Shown: in pieces, positions 42,069 through 51,476 of the stretch
How positions within the stretch are numbered: position 1 is the stretch's first letter
How the letters are laid out: every line of letters starts with the position of its first letter
NCBI RefSeq assembly: GCF_004208525.1
Contig: NZ_SGIT01000003.1
Location: forward strand, 310,001 to 374,000
Direction of reading: 5' to 3'
From: Sphingobacterium corticibacterium
GTDB lineage: Bacteria > Bacteroidota > Bacteroidia > Sphingobacteriales > Sphingobacteriaceae
Length of the DNA stretch: 64,000 nucleotides
The notes under the pieces: generated by a model
What the model saw: only the letters and a program-made list of their open reading frames with translations
Databases searched by the model: none
Told to the model about the DNA's origin: nothing
Program-made: the position numbers and the translations under genes

Positions 42069-43276
42069 TTACTCTTTTCAATTACCGACTTGTAAAAAGA
42101 ACTAAAAAACACATTTCTTCTTCCCGCTAAAATGTCCATATTATATTCTTTAGCCTTCATAAAATTCACTTTAGCAGCATTTATTTGTTTTTCTTTCGAA
42201 TTGATAAGTTCTAAAATTTGCGCCGATAATTTTTTATGATCACCAGTATCGTGCAATGATTCTACGAGTAAAAGTTCTGGGATACCCGCTGTTTTTGAGC
42301 CCAAACAGGGACAACCTCTACCCATCGCTTCAATTAGAGAACGAGGCAATCCTTCTTGACGAGATGGGTGTAAATACAAATCTAGCTTATCTAAAAAATG
42401 AAATACTTGAGGTCCACTCCGCAACTTTCCGACAAAAACTAAATTATCTATCAACCCAAGCTCTCTTGCGATATTTCTAACTGCATCCCCTTTCCCTCCC
42501 CCAACAAGATAAAGCTTAAAAGGGGGAATTTCATCTTTAATCAAAGCCAGCGCTTTCAGCGTTATATCATATCCCTTATAAAGCACATCAACATTACCGA
42601 TCATCCCAAATCTCAGTTCTTTTTTTTTCTCTTCAAGCAACGAAATATGATTATTCAAAACATTTTCTTCAAAGTTCGGCAATTCAACATTTGATGCATA
42701 ACTAACAATTGCCGTTGAGTTTGCAGGATAACGAATCTGCAAAAAATTTTCGGTTACATATATTACATGCTCCGCACCGCCCACATAACGGCGCATTTTC
42801 CGGTAAGAGAAAGGAGCTAGAATCTTTATTGCCAAATTTCTATAGTTATACCAAGGAGTAAATCTATAGTTAGCGATTGCATCGTAAGCGCACGCCACAA
42901 CTTCAACAGCATAAGGAAGCTTAATTTCTCTACACACATCAATGACCGCATAGCCCAATTCGCTCGGCAATCTTGCGACAACGGCATTAATATTATGTTT
43001 CTCGATAATATTTTTTATGTCCTGCTTAACCCTAGATTTATATCGATATGTATTTGCGTGTGCCTCAAGATAATTTAAAAGCTCAAATGTAACCCTATCT
43101 CGAGAGGACATAGTTAGCTTTTCTTTATTATTTTCCGTCAGTGTCCTTCCAAGAACAACTACTTCCTGAAAATAATTTAAGTATCTGCTCCATACTGTAT
43201 TAGGCAGTCCTCCCGGAGAGTAATAATCGTTGTCAATATAGGCGAACCGATGATCATGAACAAATAATACTTTCAT
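42065..43276 (-). CDS. Glycosyltransferase family 4 protein
   Basis: GT-B glycosyltransferase of 403 residues. It opens MKVLFVHDHRFAYIDNDYYS, with the acceptor-side Gly-rich turn DYYSPGGLPNTVWSRYLNYF. The donor half shows LRFGMIGNVDVLYKGYDI and the EX7E motif in PSRQEGLPRSLIEAMGRGCP. It is translationally coupled on both sides (4-base overlaps), typical of a glycan assembly operon. Linkage and sugar are not predictable from sequence. Confidence 0.9.
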   Translation of the reverse strand: MKVLFVHDHRFAYIDNDYYSPGGLPNTVWSRYLNYFQEVVVLGRTLTENNKEKLTMSSRDRVTFELLNYLEAHANTYRYKSRVKQDIKNIIEKHNINAVVARLPSELGYAVIDVCREIKLPYAVEVVACAYDAIANYRFTPWYNYRNLAIKILAPFSYRKMRRYVGGAEHVIYVTENFLQIRYPANSTAIVSYASNVELPNFEENVLNNHISLLEEKKKELRFGMIGNVDVLYKGYDITLKALALIKDEIPPFKLYLVGGGKGDAVRNIARELGLIDNLVFVGKLRSGPQVFHFLDKLDLYLHPSRQEGLPRSLIEAMGRGCPCLGSKTAGIPELLLVESLHDTGDHKKLSAQILELINSKEKQINAAKVNFMKAKEYNMDILAGRRNVFFSSFYKSVIEKSK

Positions 43277-43839
43277 ATTTTTTTTATTAGCTTGGCAGGA
43301 ATACCTCCTACTATTGAATTTGATTCAACACTCCTATTTACAACTGCACCTGCCGCCACAATCGAGCGATTTTTAATAACAACACCATCTAGAATTCTTA
43401 CACCCGCTCCAACCCACACATCACTCTCTATGGCTATCCCTTGGGTCGTTACAGGATTATATTTAATAGGCGTGTCTTGATCCATCCAAGTATGATTCGC
43501 ACTTATTAACGAAGTAGAATGAGCAATAGAAACCTGATTTCCTATAGTAATGCCCCCATCGCAATCTATCATACAATATTCGTGAATACTTACGTCATCG
43601 CCGCAAGAAAAATTGTCCCACCGCTTAATTATTGTGTTGCAGCCTATTGAAACATTATCGCCTATTTTTTTCGCTTTGGCTTTTAGAATAACATATCTAA
43701 TCATTTTTGATAGATAACCATTGAATGGAAAAATCACATGCCATACAAACCGCAATATAAAGTTTGGGAAAACCCTTACAATTTTAGAAATAACTGATAA
43801 TGGTGATTTTGCCACCTTAAAAATTTGTCGTCCTGTCAT
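43273..43839 (-). CDS. Hexapeptide-repeat acetyltransferase (WcaF/DapH-like)
   Basis: Left-handed beta-helix O-acetyltransferase of 188 residues. Repeats are plain: KIGDNVSIGCNTIIKRWDNF, GNQVSIAHSTSLISANHTWM (catalytic-type His) and ESDVWVGAGVRILDGVVIKN, ending GGIPAKLIKKI. It is expected to acetylate a sugar of the repeat unit using acetyl-CoA. It overlaps the following glycosyltransferase by 4 bases. Confidence 0.85.
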   Translation of the reverse strand: MTGRQIFKVAKSPLSVISKIVRVFPNFILRFVWHVIFPFNGYLSKMIRYVILKAKAKKIGDNVSIGCNTIIKRWDNFSCGDDVSIHEYCMIDCDGGITIGNQVSIAHSTSLISANHTWMDQDTPIKYNPVTTQGIAIESDVWVGAGVRILDGVVIKNRSIVAAGAVVNRSVESNSIVGGIPAKLIKKI

Positions 43840-43891
43840 TTAATAATTTGAAAAACCAAAATATATATCCCTTATCTTACAGTAAGATCTT

Positions 43892-45007
43892 CTATTGTAT
43901 TACTCTAATCTGTTTTTTTGAATTCACTCCTTTTAAAGTATAATCAAATCCTTCTACATGTTTTACATCCTTTATAGTTATAATGGGTGCGAATCTTTGA
44001 TCCCGCTCTATCTCAATTGCCTTTAACCGGTTACCTGTCAAATTCGGGGATATTACTTCAATATTACCTTTTACTGTATTCATTCTTTTATTGCTTTTAT
44101 ATCCTGCTATACGAATGCCTATCGGCGACCCTATGTCTTTATGATTGATTATTTTAGCAGAAGTCGTATTTTCCTTACCTTTTGCGATCTTTCTTAGAAA
44201 AATATCAATCCCTCTAGCACCATTTTTATACGTTACGTTATTCATTAGGACGATTTCCTGTGTCAATTTTGGCCCAGGTTCAATATCGATACCTGACTTC
44301 GGAAATACTCTTCTCGTATTTGCTATCAAGTTATTATAGACCTTCATGCCCTTTACCCCCACAATAGATATACCATTACGCCCATTATTGTTGAAATAAC
44401 CGTTATATATACCAATGCTTTCGCTTTCATCATAAATTCTCCCATTGACTTTATCCCATATAACCCCTACATAAACACCATCGCCCCAACAATTAGTGAT
44501 CTCTGGATTATAAATTTGGATATTTTTTGAACTTCTAATCCCAATCCCCATTCCCCACTCTCCAGCCTTACCTAAGTGGGTTAAAATATCCCCTTCAATT
44601 TTCGGAAAAAATATCTTTACGTTTTTGATTCTATGCACTTCCAATATGTTGTAAGTATCCTTCTTTGACGGAATCAATTTTAAACTTGAGTTTTTATTAA
44701 AAAGTATGACCGAATTAGATCGTAGTCTAAGACCGCGGTCATTAATCAAAACAGGAAAATCAGGCATTGAGACAATAGCATTCTCATCAATACCTTGCTG
44801 TAAATACCTCGTGTAATCGATAGATCCATCTTTGATGTAACCCGAAGGTAAATACTTTGCCAAGTCACTAGCCTTATCACTATAATTGTCAAACTCTATA
44901 TTGATACTGTTTTGATTATAAGCACTGGGCTGATGTTGTCTTTCCGCATCCTGTGCACATCCTAAACTAAACCATACGACAAATATTGTAACATATAATA
45001 TTTTCAT
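43892..45007 (-). CDS. Right-handed beta-helix lipoprotein in the glycan cluster
   Basis: Exported lipoprotein of 371 residues (signal VTIFVVWFSLGCAQDA, lipid Cys near 18). The N-terminal part resembles pectate-lyase-3/tailspike folds: DYTRYLQQGIDENAIVSMPD and NDRGLRLRSNSVILFNKNSS. The rest is parallel beta-helix coils (IRSSKNIQIYNPEITNCWGD; NNGRNGISIVGVKGMKVYNN). Such proteins bind or cut polysaccharides. Lying between the polymerase and an acetyltransferase gene, it may trim, modify or retain the polymer made here. The activity is inferred; no catalytic set was identified with certainty. Confidence 0.7.
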   Translation of the reverse strand: MKILYVTIFVVWFSLGCAQDAERQHQPSAYNQNSINIEFDNYSDKASDLAKYLPSGYIKDGSIDYTRYLQQGIDENAIVSMPDFPVLINDRGLRLRSNSVILFNKNSSLKLIPSKKDTYNILEVHRIKNVKIFFPKIEGDILTHLGKAGEWGMGIGIRSSKNIQIYNPEITNCWGDGVYVGVIWDKVNGRIYDESESIGIYNGYFNNNGRNGISIVGVKGMKVYNNLIANTRRVFPKSGIDIEPGPKLTQEIVLMNNVTYKNGARGIDIFLRKIAKGKENTTSAKIINHKDIGSPIGIRIAGYKSNKRMNTVKGNIEVISPNLTGNRLKAIEIERDQRFAPIITIKDVKHVEGFDYTLKGVNSKKQIRVIQ

Positions 45008-45013
45008 AGCTTA

Positions 45014-46405
45014 TCAGTTTTTAAAGATATAATAAGCACAATATATGCCAATTAACACCAAAGTCGCAGATTGCATCACCCTTCTCCTCAATTTAGGAGA
45101 CAACAATTGTCGTATATAAAGACAATATATAAATATAATTGGGTAAACGCAATAAGTTCGACGGGCGTTAACAGATGTTGAAGCCATCATTAATAAAATT
45201 ACAGAAACCATAAATAATAAGTTTAACTCTAGAGGAATCACTTTATATTTCTTTAATAATAGGCCACACAAAACTATGCTCCAAACGTATACCCAAACAA
45301 CACTTGCGATACTTTCTATAAAGCGCCATGGCGTATAATATCCCTCTACAGGATGTCTACTGTAAGTTGATTGATTTAAGGAAGGATACCAAGATCTCCA
45401 AAACGGAACGGCAGGGGCGACTTGACTGTTTACCGCCATTAAGGTTTCCTTAATACCGGGAGGCAAACTATTAAGCAATACAGCGGCAGAGGCCTCCGTT
45501 CGTTCTACCCGTTCCAAGTGCCCCTCATAGGTATCCGTGTTTTCCTGATACTTGCCGAAAAAAAAAGGAAAAGCTATAAGCCCTACTATAGGGATTAATG
45601 CAATCACCAATACTTTTAATCTCGGCTTACTTCTCGCTTGTACCCAAAGATATAGTAGAATAAAAGCAGAAAAAAATAACCCATGCTCCAAGCGAAATCC
45701 ACAAATCAAGACAAACAATAACACCAATTTTCCAAGGCCATTTTTAACAGTGTTATGATTTGTAATAATATACGCCCCGATAGTATATAAAAGATAGACA
45801 TGTGGATCTCTGTTGAAAACGACGGAATAAATAAAAACATGGGTAAAAAAGGCATAAAACAGAGCGTAGACCAATGATTGCTTTGTGGGAAAGTATTTTT
45901 TTAAACTGAGATAAACAAAAGGGATTGAGAATGCCCCTAGCCACACACTTTGTAGCTTCTGCACAAGAATATTATTTTCATCAAAAATTTGCGCAAAAAA
46001 ACTTAAACACAAATTGCCGAAGTTAAACAGTGTGTATCGAATTGTCATCAAATAATCCTTCCCCTGCGCATCAACTACATCGGAGAAACTTTGGAGTTGG
46101 TAATCTGAAAAGCTCCAAAACTTCTTCGAATCAACCATCATAAAAAAATCTATGTAAGGATCTTTGACAAAGAGATAATTCGTAATATACATATACAAAC
46201 TGTATACGCAGAAAGGGATGACAAAACTCAGGACTGTATTCTGATCTTTATATGCTCTTCTAAGATAGGAAAAACTTCCTGCAAACAGGGCAACCCACAT
46301 AATAGAAAAGGAGAGCCAACCCGTGTATACAGTATAAAATACCGTTAGTAAAAAAACGATAACGAACAGAAAAAAACCAAAGAAAAAGAAACGCTTTAAG
46401 ACCAT
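45014..46405 (-). CDS. Polytopic membrane protein, candidate Wzy polymerase
   Basis: Hydrophobic protein of about 463 residues with ten or more membrane helices (FFFFGFFLFVIVFLLTVFYT; LGKLVLLFVLICGF; PLELNLLFMVSVILLMMAS). It has a large loop after FGKYQENTDTYEGHLERVER, a usual Wzy feature. No sequence signature proves polymerase activity, but the cluster has a flippase and no other polymerase candidate. The start is set at 46405 (MVLKRFFFFG), 4 bases after the upstream stop. The longer frame to 46459 would overlap that gene by 50 bases. Confidence 0.65.
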   Translation of the reverse strand: MVLKRFFFFGFFLFVIVFLLTVFYTVYTGWLSFSIMWVALFAGSFSYLRRAYKDQNTVLSFVIPFCVYSLYMYITNYLFVKDPYIDFFMMVDSKKFWSFSDYQLQSFSDVVDAQGKDYLMTIRYTLFNFGNLCLSFFAQIFDENNILVQKLQSVWLGAFSIPFVYLSLKKYFPTKQSLVYALFYAFFTHVFIYSVVFNRDPHVYLLYTIGAYIITNHNTVKNGLGKLVLLFVLICGFRLEHGLFFSAFILLYLWVQARSKPRLKVLVIALIPIVGLIAFPFFFGKYQENTDTYEGHLERVERTEASAAVLLNSLPPGIKETLMAVNSQVAPAVPFWRSWYPSLNQSTYSRHPVEGYYTPWRFIESIASVVWVYVWSIVLCGLLLKKYKVIPLELNLLFMVSVILLMMASTSVNARRTYCVYPIIFIYCLYIRQLLSPKLRRRVMQSATLVLIGIYCAYYIFKN

Positions 46406-46409
46406 AATT

Positions 46410-47516
46410 TTACTTTGCAATTCTTTTATTGAGCCAACTATTAAAAGGTGCTTCCACAAGCCTAAAAGAAACCCATGAAGATAAAATTGTCATTAATAAA
46501 AATAGTAGAAGACCAATAAAAACATTAAATTCATTTTCTATCCACATATCTTTTTTAAACGAAAAATTTAAAATTCGTAAAAAAATCATATGATTTAAAT
46601 AGATAGAGTAAGATATCATCCCCAAAAAATACAATATTCTCGAGCCAAAGAAATCACTTAACTTATTGCTTTGTGTGAGCGCTAATATCAAAAGGCCAAA
46701 TAAAATATTTAACAGTATATCACTTCTATCAATACCATAGAAAATTAAAATACATCCAATAATAATGTACCAGTATTTACCCGATAACTTAACGTATTCT
46801 TTTCTATAAATATATACGTAATAAATAGCAAGTCCGACGATATAACTTCCTAAACATCGTAAAAATGCACCTGTTCCGTTCGACATTCTTAATTCAAGCA
46901 TCGAATAATTCACATGCTGGTCGTATAATTTTTGTGTATTCAATATGGGCGCAAGAATAAAGATCACTGTGGCTAAAAGAATCAGAAACACAGGCTTTTC
47001 TCTAAAGTGTTTTGTACTTATTAGAATAAACGGAAAAATAATATAAAGAAACCATTCTGTACATAAGGACCAAGACACGTTATTGAGCGTAAAGGACTTC
47101 GGTAACCACAATTCGAAAAATAATAGATTCGCCACCAAAATTTCCGGCCTATTTATTTTATCTAAATTGAATACAAAAAAATAAATGATTGTACTAAAAA
47201 AATATAGCGGGTATACTCTATTAAATCGCTTAATCATAAATCGTTTGTAGTCCAAGTTCGTAACCGCATTTCCGAAACGCTTGTCATAGGAAAGCGCTAA
47301 CACAAAGCCGCTAAGAATAAAAAACAATTCAACCATCAAATATCCATGATTCGCATAATTAAAACGCATATAACCCAGCAAAGAATCAGATGCCTGCTTT
47401 TCGAAATAATCAATATAATATTTCGAAATAAAGTGATGAATTGCGACAATGAGAGCTGCGAGCCCCCTAATTCCAGTTAAGGATCTTATTTCTTTATTAG
47501 CCGCATTACTTTGCAT
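46410..47516 (-). CDS. Acyltransferase family 3 membrane protein (OafA-like)
   Basis: Integral membrane O-acyltransferase of 368 residues with about ten helices. The family start is present: IRSLTGIRGLAALIVAIHHF (catalytic-type His), followed by the conserved LMVELFFILSGFVLALSYDK and RVYPLYFFSTIIYF. It would O-acetylate a sugar on the lipid-linked unit. Its start overlaps the upstream glycosyltransferase by 11 bases. Confidence 0.9.
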   Translation of the reverse strand: MQSNAANKEIRSLTGIRGLAALIVAIHHFISKYYIDYFEKQASDSLLGYMRFNYANHGYLMVELFFILSGFVLALSYDKRFGNAVTNLDYKRFMIKRFNRVYPLYFFSTIIYFFVFNLDKINRPEILVANLLFFELWLPKSFTLNNVSWSLCTEWFLYIIFPFILISTKHFREKPVFLILLATVIFILAPILNTQKLYDQHVNYSMLELRMSNGTGAFLRCLGSYIVGLAIYYVYIYRKEYVKLSGKYWYIIIGCILIFYGIDRSDILLNILFGLLILALTQSNKLSDFFGSRILYFLGMISYSIYLNHMIFLRILNFSFKKDMWIENEFNVFIGLLLFLLMTILSSWVSFRLVEAPFNSWLNKRIAK

Positions 47517-48654
47517 TAGTAGCAGTCTTATAAATGTTAAAAAGATTATTAACCATATTCGTTATAGAAAAACTTCTCGCAAATGTCTGGCCTGTCTCTC
47601 TCTTGTTAACTAAATCCGAAGCTTCAAGTAAGTTTACAATCTTTTGTGTCGCGTCATCAACATCCGTCGGATTATACATATACTCATGATAGCCTTTTTC
47701 TGTAGCTTCATAGTGAGGTGCAATCGCAGATGCTGCGACAGGTAACTTTACATATTGTGCTTCGATTAATACATTTCCAAAACCTTCATACAGTGACGGA
47801 AAAATGAAAAGGTCAGAGCAATGGAGGTATGGCGCAATATTAGTCTGCATGCCAACAAATAGGACATGGGGAACTAATCCTTGTTCTTTTACGTAATCTT
47901 GAATTCGCCTCATTAAGGGCCCCACCCCTAACAATACCAAACGATATTTATTTTCAATAGGATCCAGCCTCTTAAACACGTCGATCAAAAATTGGTGGTT
48001 TTTCTGTTCTTTAAAACTACCAACATGAATAAATACTTTATCAGCACCAGCTACAAGGTCATCCAGTTCTGCCTGTTTATCTGCGGACAATGATGGGTAA
48101 TTATGAAATTTTGAAAAGTTAACACCGTTATAAAGAACCTGAAATTGGCTTTCTGAAGGCAGTTCGTCCACCACATTTGTAAAATACTTCAGATTTGCTT
48201 TAGAATGTCCAACTATCCTTGTTGCGTACTTCAACGTCAGTCGCTTATGATAATTCAGATATAACGCACGTACGGAACCAAGAAGTGGCCTACCTATCCA
48301 ATTGTTCCGAAACATAGCCCGCTCATTATGTAGAGATACAACAAAAGGTATAGCCAAATCATGACAAACCTTAGCGAACAAACCTGCTGTATGTCCCCCT
48401 CTACTATGCACGATGTCAAATTCTCTTTCCGAAAGTACCTTTTTTAAAAACCGTGCATCTTTGAAGGGCTTTTTATGCTTCCCAAAATCGATAAGGTCTA
48501 CACCTAACGCCTCATAATCTTTATCCAAAGCTCCTCCCAAAGAACATAATACTGACATCTTCACCCCGTGCTCTATCAAATAAGGCAGACAAGACAAAAG
48601 AGTTTTCTCAATCCCTCCCATCTCCAATTTGCTAATGATCGTCAGGACCCTCAT
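47506..48654 (-). CDS. Glycosyltransferase family 4 protein
   Basis: GT-B glycosyltransferase of 382 residues: MRVLTIISKLEMGGIEKTLL at the N-terminus with the acceptor-site GG, a middle QVLYNGVNFSKFHNYPSL, and a donor domain with KVFIHVGSFKEQKNHQFLID and the EX7E motif in PSLYEGFGNVLIEAQYVKLP. It overlaps the upstream acetyltransferase gene by 4 bases and is part of the repeat-unit assembly run. Donor and linkage are unknown. Confidence 0.92.
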   Translation of the reverse strand: MRVLTIISKLEMGGIEKTLLSCLPYLIEHGVKMSVLCSLGGALDKDYEALGVDLIDFGKHKKPFKDARFLKKVLSEREFDIVHSRGGHTAGLFAKVCHDLAIPFVVSLHNERAMFRNNWIGRPLLGSVRALYLNYHKRLTLKYATRIVGHSKANLKYFTNVVDELPSESQFQVLYNGVNFSKFHNYPSLSADKQAELDDLVAGADKVFIHVGSFKEQKNHQFLIDVFKRLDPIENKYRLVLLGVGPLMRRIQDYVKEQGLVPHVLFVGMQTNIAPYLHCSDLFIFPSLYEGFGNVLIEAQYVKLPVAASAIAPHYEATEKGYHEYMYNPTDVDDATQKIVNLLEASDLVNKRETGQTFARSFSITNMVNNLFNIYKTATNAK

Positions 48655-49190
48655 GATTTATCTAGATTATATTTCTTCGTTAGATATTCCTTTTTTTCCG
48701 CCGAGTCTAATCCATTTATAGCATCCAATTGTGGAATCATCTTCGCTTTATATTCATCATAAGTGCGAAGTACTTTAGCAGGCACACCCGCAGCAACACA
48801 ATTTGCAGGAATATCTTTTGTCACCACCGAACCGGCGCCGATGGCCACATTGTCCCCAATTGAGACGCCCGGCATTATCGTTACCCTAAACCCAACAAAA
48901 ACATTATTACCAACTTTCACAGGTTTATATATAAATGCATTAGGTATTTCTTTCCGAAAAATATCCAATGAGCCGTCATGTGTAAGAAACTGAATATCAC
49001 CCGAAAAAAGGCAATCATCTCCAATAGATACCAAATATGGTTCCGAACCAAACATACCATGGCGGCATGAGACAATGCGATTGTTCTTACCTATCTTTAC
49101 TCCCATCTTTTTGGCATATTTAATCGGGTTCTTTTTCGCTAAATACCTTAAATATAAACCTCTAATCATCAAATATAAACTTCTAATCAT
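48651..49190 (-). CDS. Hexapeptide-repeat acetyltransferase
   Basis: Left-handed beta-helix acyltransferase of 179 residues. The repeats include SIGDDCLFSGDIQFLTHDGS (His at the usual catalytic place) and VGNNVFVGFRVTIMPGVSIG, then GAGSVVTKDIPANCVAAGVP. It has an N-terminal basic helix (MIRGLYLRYLAKKNPIKYAK). It is expected to acetylate a sugar in the repeat unit. It overlaps the flippase gene by 8 bases. Confidence 0.88.
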   Translation of the reverse strand: MIRSLYLMIRGLYLRYLAKKNPIKYAKKMGVKIGKNNRIVSCRHGMFGSEPYLVSIGDDCLFSGDIQFLTHDGSLDIFRKEIPNAFIYKPVKVGNNVFVGFRVTIMPGVSIGDNVAIGAGSVVTKDIPANCVAAGVPAKVLRTYDEYKAKMIPQLDAINGLDSAEKKEYLTKKYNLDKS

Positions 49191-50418
49191 ACCTCAATCG
49201 TTTTATAAAAGTGAAATATACAATAAAGTACAGAAAAAGACTAGCAATCTCCACATAAAGAACAATCAATGCAATATCAATCATACCATTTAACCTAGAG
49301 AAGTTTACCCAGCTAAAAAGTATTACAAAGGAGAGTATAGAAATAGGTAGTTTCACCCATTGTTTCCTGATACAAGTCAATGCCGTACCTATAAAGATAT
49401 AGCTAAATGTAATGGTCGTCCCTAAAAGAATGACAGTTAAAACATCAGTGTACTTTGCATACTCCTTTGTATAAAGAATAGTTAACACCTCCTCTCCGAA
49501 AAAATACAGAAAAATAGTCAATGCCAGTCCTATTCCTCCTCCTATTCCTATCATTTTAAATAAAAGGCCATTTAGTTTAGTAAACGCCTTATTCTTAACA
49601 AAATCCGCCATTTTGGGTATCGCCGCCTGCGCTAACGACGATATAAACTGCCCCCCTAATGATTTAAAATACAACAGACTACCAAAAATAGCTAAGGCTT
49701 CTACTCCAAAAAATTTCTCGACACTTATTCTCGGATAATTTAGATAATATTTATCTATAAATATTGCAAGAAACATGGGCAAACATAGCCCTATTAACAA
49801 TTTCATTTTTTTCCAATTGGGAGCTACCAGTTTTAAATCGGATTTATTTAAAAATCCTCTCCTTATCACTTGCTTTCTCTCATAAAAAAAGTATAAAAGA
49901 AACCAACTGGCTAAATAGCCTATAAGAGAGATTAATATATTCTTAAATACAATAGATAGGCTTGTTACAACAAGTATGGCAACAACCCCTCTGATAATTC
50001 GTGACTTAGCAACATAGTCTAACTGGTGATTTTTTTGATATACGCCATATAGCAAATCCAATTGGGATTCAAAACTTTTGATGAGAGCGACAACAAGTAT
50101 TATATATAAGAATTCTGGCTTAAGAATATACGCAACAATTCCCAACACGATAACACCTAGAGTAGCTGTCACAACCCTAAATATGGTATAATCCACAAAA
50201 CTAAGCTCCGATTCATTATCCGTAATATAGAAATTTCGAAGTTGCATTTCTAGTGCCAACATAAGAGGAGTGGTAAATGCTCCAGCATAAATAAACTGCC
50301 CCACGTCTTCCATAGGAAACAGCTTAATAAATATTAATAATATAAGATATTGACTTGCTGCGTAGCCAAGGTTTCCAATGAGCGCAAAACCAAAATTTTT
50401 CTTTAAACTTAAAGCCAC
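49183..50418 (-). CDS. Wzx-type oligosaccharide flippase
   Basis: Polytopic MATE-like protein of 411 residues with about twelve helices (AASQYLILLIFIKLFPMEDV; GGGIGLALTIFLYFFGEEVL; LTVILLGTTITFSYIFIGTA). The opening LKKNFGFALIGNLGYAASQY is typical of the polysaccharide-synthesis flippases. It moves the lipid-linked repeat unit across the inner membrane before polymerisation. It is the first gene of the AT-rich assembly block, 3 bases after the epimerase stop. Confidence 0.9.
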   Translation of the reverse strand: MALSLKKNFGFALIGNLGYAASQYLILLIFIKLFPMEDVGQFIYAGAFTTPLMLALEMQLRNFYITDNESELSFVDYTIFRVVTATLGVIVLGIVAYILKPEFLYIILVVALIKSFESQLDLLYGVYQKNHQLDYVAKSRIIRGVVAILVVTSLSIVFKNILISLIGYLASWFLLYFFYERKQVIRRGFLNKSDLKLVAPNWKKMKLLIGLCLPMFLAIFIDKYYLNYPRISVEKFFGVEALAIFGSLLYFKSLGGQFISSLAQAAIPKMADFVKNKAFTKLNGLLFKMIGIGGGIGLALTIFLYFFGEEVLTILYTKEYAKYTDVLTVILLGTTITFSYIFIGTALTCIRKQWVKLPISILSFVILFSWVNFSRLNGMIDIALIVLYVEIASLFLYFIVYFTFIKRLRYD

Positions 50419-50421
50419 AAA

Positions 50422-51450
50422 CTACAGTTTATTATACCCCCTATACCACTCCACAAACTCCGCCACCCCTTCCTGAATCGACGTCGTACTCTTATAACCT
50501 AGTGCATTCAGATGCGCCGTATCTGCCCACGTGCGCGGTACATCGCCGGGCTGCATACCCATCATATTCTTTTCCGCTACTTTGCCCAGATGCTGTTCCA
50601 ATGTCTCGATGAATTCCATCAACGAAACCGGAGAGCCATTTCCGATATTGAACACCTGAAACAACGGCTGTTCTTTTTCCTTTACCGGAGGGTTATCCAA
50701 GGTAATGATGATACCCTGCACGATATCATCGATATACGTAAAATCACGGCTCATCTCACCGTTATTGAATACCTTGATCGGACGGTCTTCGGTAATCGCC
50801 GACGCAAATAAGATCGGCGCCATATCCGGACGGCCCCACGGACCGTAGACCGTAAAGAAACGTAGACCCGAGGTCGGGATCTTGTACAGATGGCTATAGG
50901 TATGCGCCATCAGTTCGTTCGCTTTCTTCGTTGCCGCATATAAACTGACCGGATAATCCACACGGTCATCCTCCGAGAAAGGCACTTTACCATTTTCGCC
51001 GTATACCGAGGAGCTGGACGCATACACCAGATGACCGATGGCATGATGTCTACAACATTCCAGAATATTCACAAAACCAACAACGTTGCTGTCTACATAA
51101 GCCATCGGGTTTTCCAGGCTATAGCGTACCCCTGCCTGGGCGGCCAGATTGACCACTGCATCGAATCTTTCGTTCTCAAAAAGCTGTGGTAAAGCTTCCC
51201 GGTCTTCCAGGTTCATCCGCACAAACTTAAACAGGGGCGAAGTCGCCGATAACGCTTCCTGCTTCCATTGCCCGGCTGCTTCCCGGTCGATGCCCAGTTC
51301 CTTTAAGCGGGCGTATTTCAGGCCCACATCGTAATAATCGTTGATATTATCGATACCCACCACTTCTACCCCTTTGGCCACAAGGGCCTTGCTTAGATAG
51401 AAACCGATAAAACCGGCGGCTCCCGTAACGAGTACTTTTTTATATGACAT
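50422..51450 (-). CDS. NAD-dependent epimerase, probable UDP-glucuronate 4-epimerase
   Basis: Extended SDR of 342 residues. The NAD motif is KVLVTGAAGFIGFYLSKAL and the catalytic Ser-Tyr-Lys set is in LVYASSSSVYGENGKVPFSE and SLYAATKKANELMAHTYSHL. The stretch IDNINDYYDVGLKYARL and the length fit UDP-glucuronate 4-epimerases, which make UDP-galacturonate. The UDP-glucose dehydrogenase three genes upstream supplies the substrate. Relatives acting on other UDP-sugars cannot be excluded. Confidence 0.87.
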   Translation of the reverse strand: MSYKKVLVTGAAGFIGFYLSKALVAKGVEVVGIDNINDYYDVGLKYARLKELGIDREAAGQWKQEALSATSPLFKFVRMNLEDREALPQLFENERFDAVVNLAAQAGVRYSLENPMAYVDSNVVGFVNILECCRHHAIGHLVYASSSSVYGENGKVPFSEDDRVDYPVSLYAATKKANELMAHTYSHLYKIPTSGLRFFTVYGPWGRPDMAPILFASAITEDRPIKVFNNGEMSRDFTYIDDIVQGIIITLDNPPVKEKEQPLFQVFNIGNGSPVSLMEFIETLEQHLGKVAEKNMMGMQPGDVPRTWADTAHLNALGYKSTTSIQEGVAEFVEWYRGYNKL

Positions 51451-51476
51451 GTTTGTTCTCTTTATATAATGAATAT

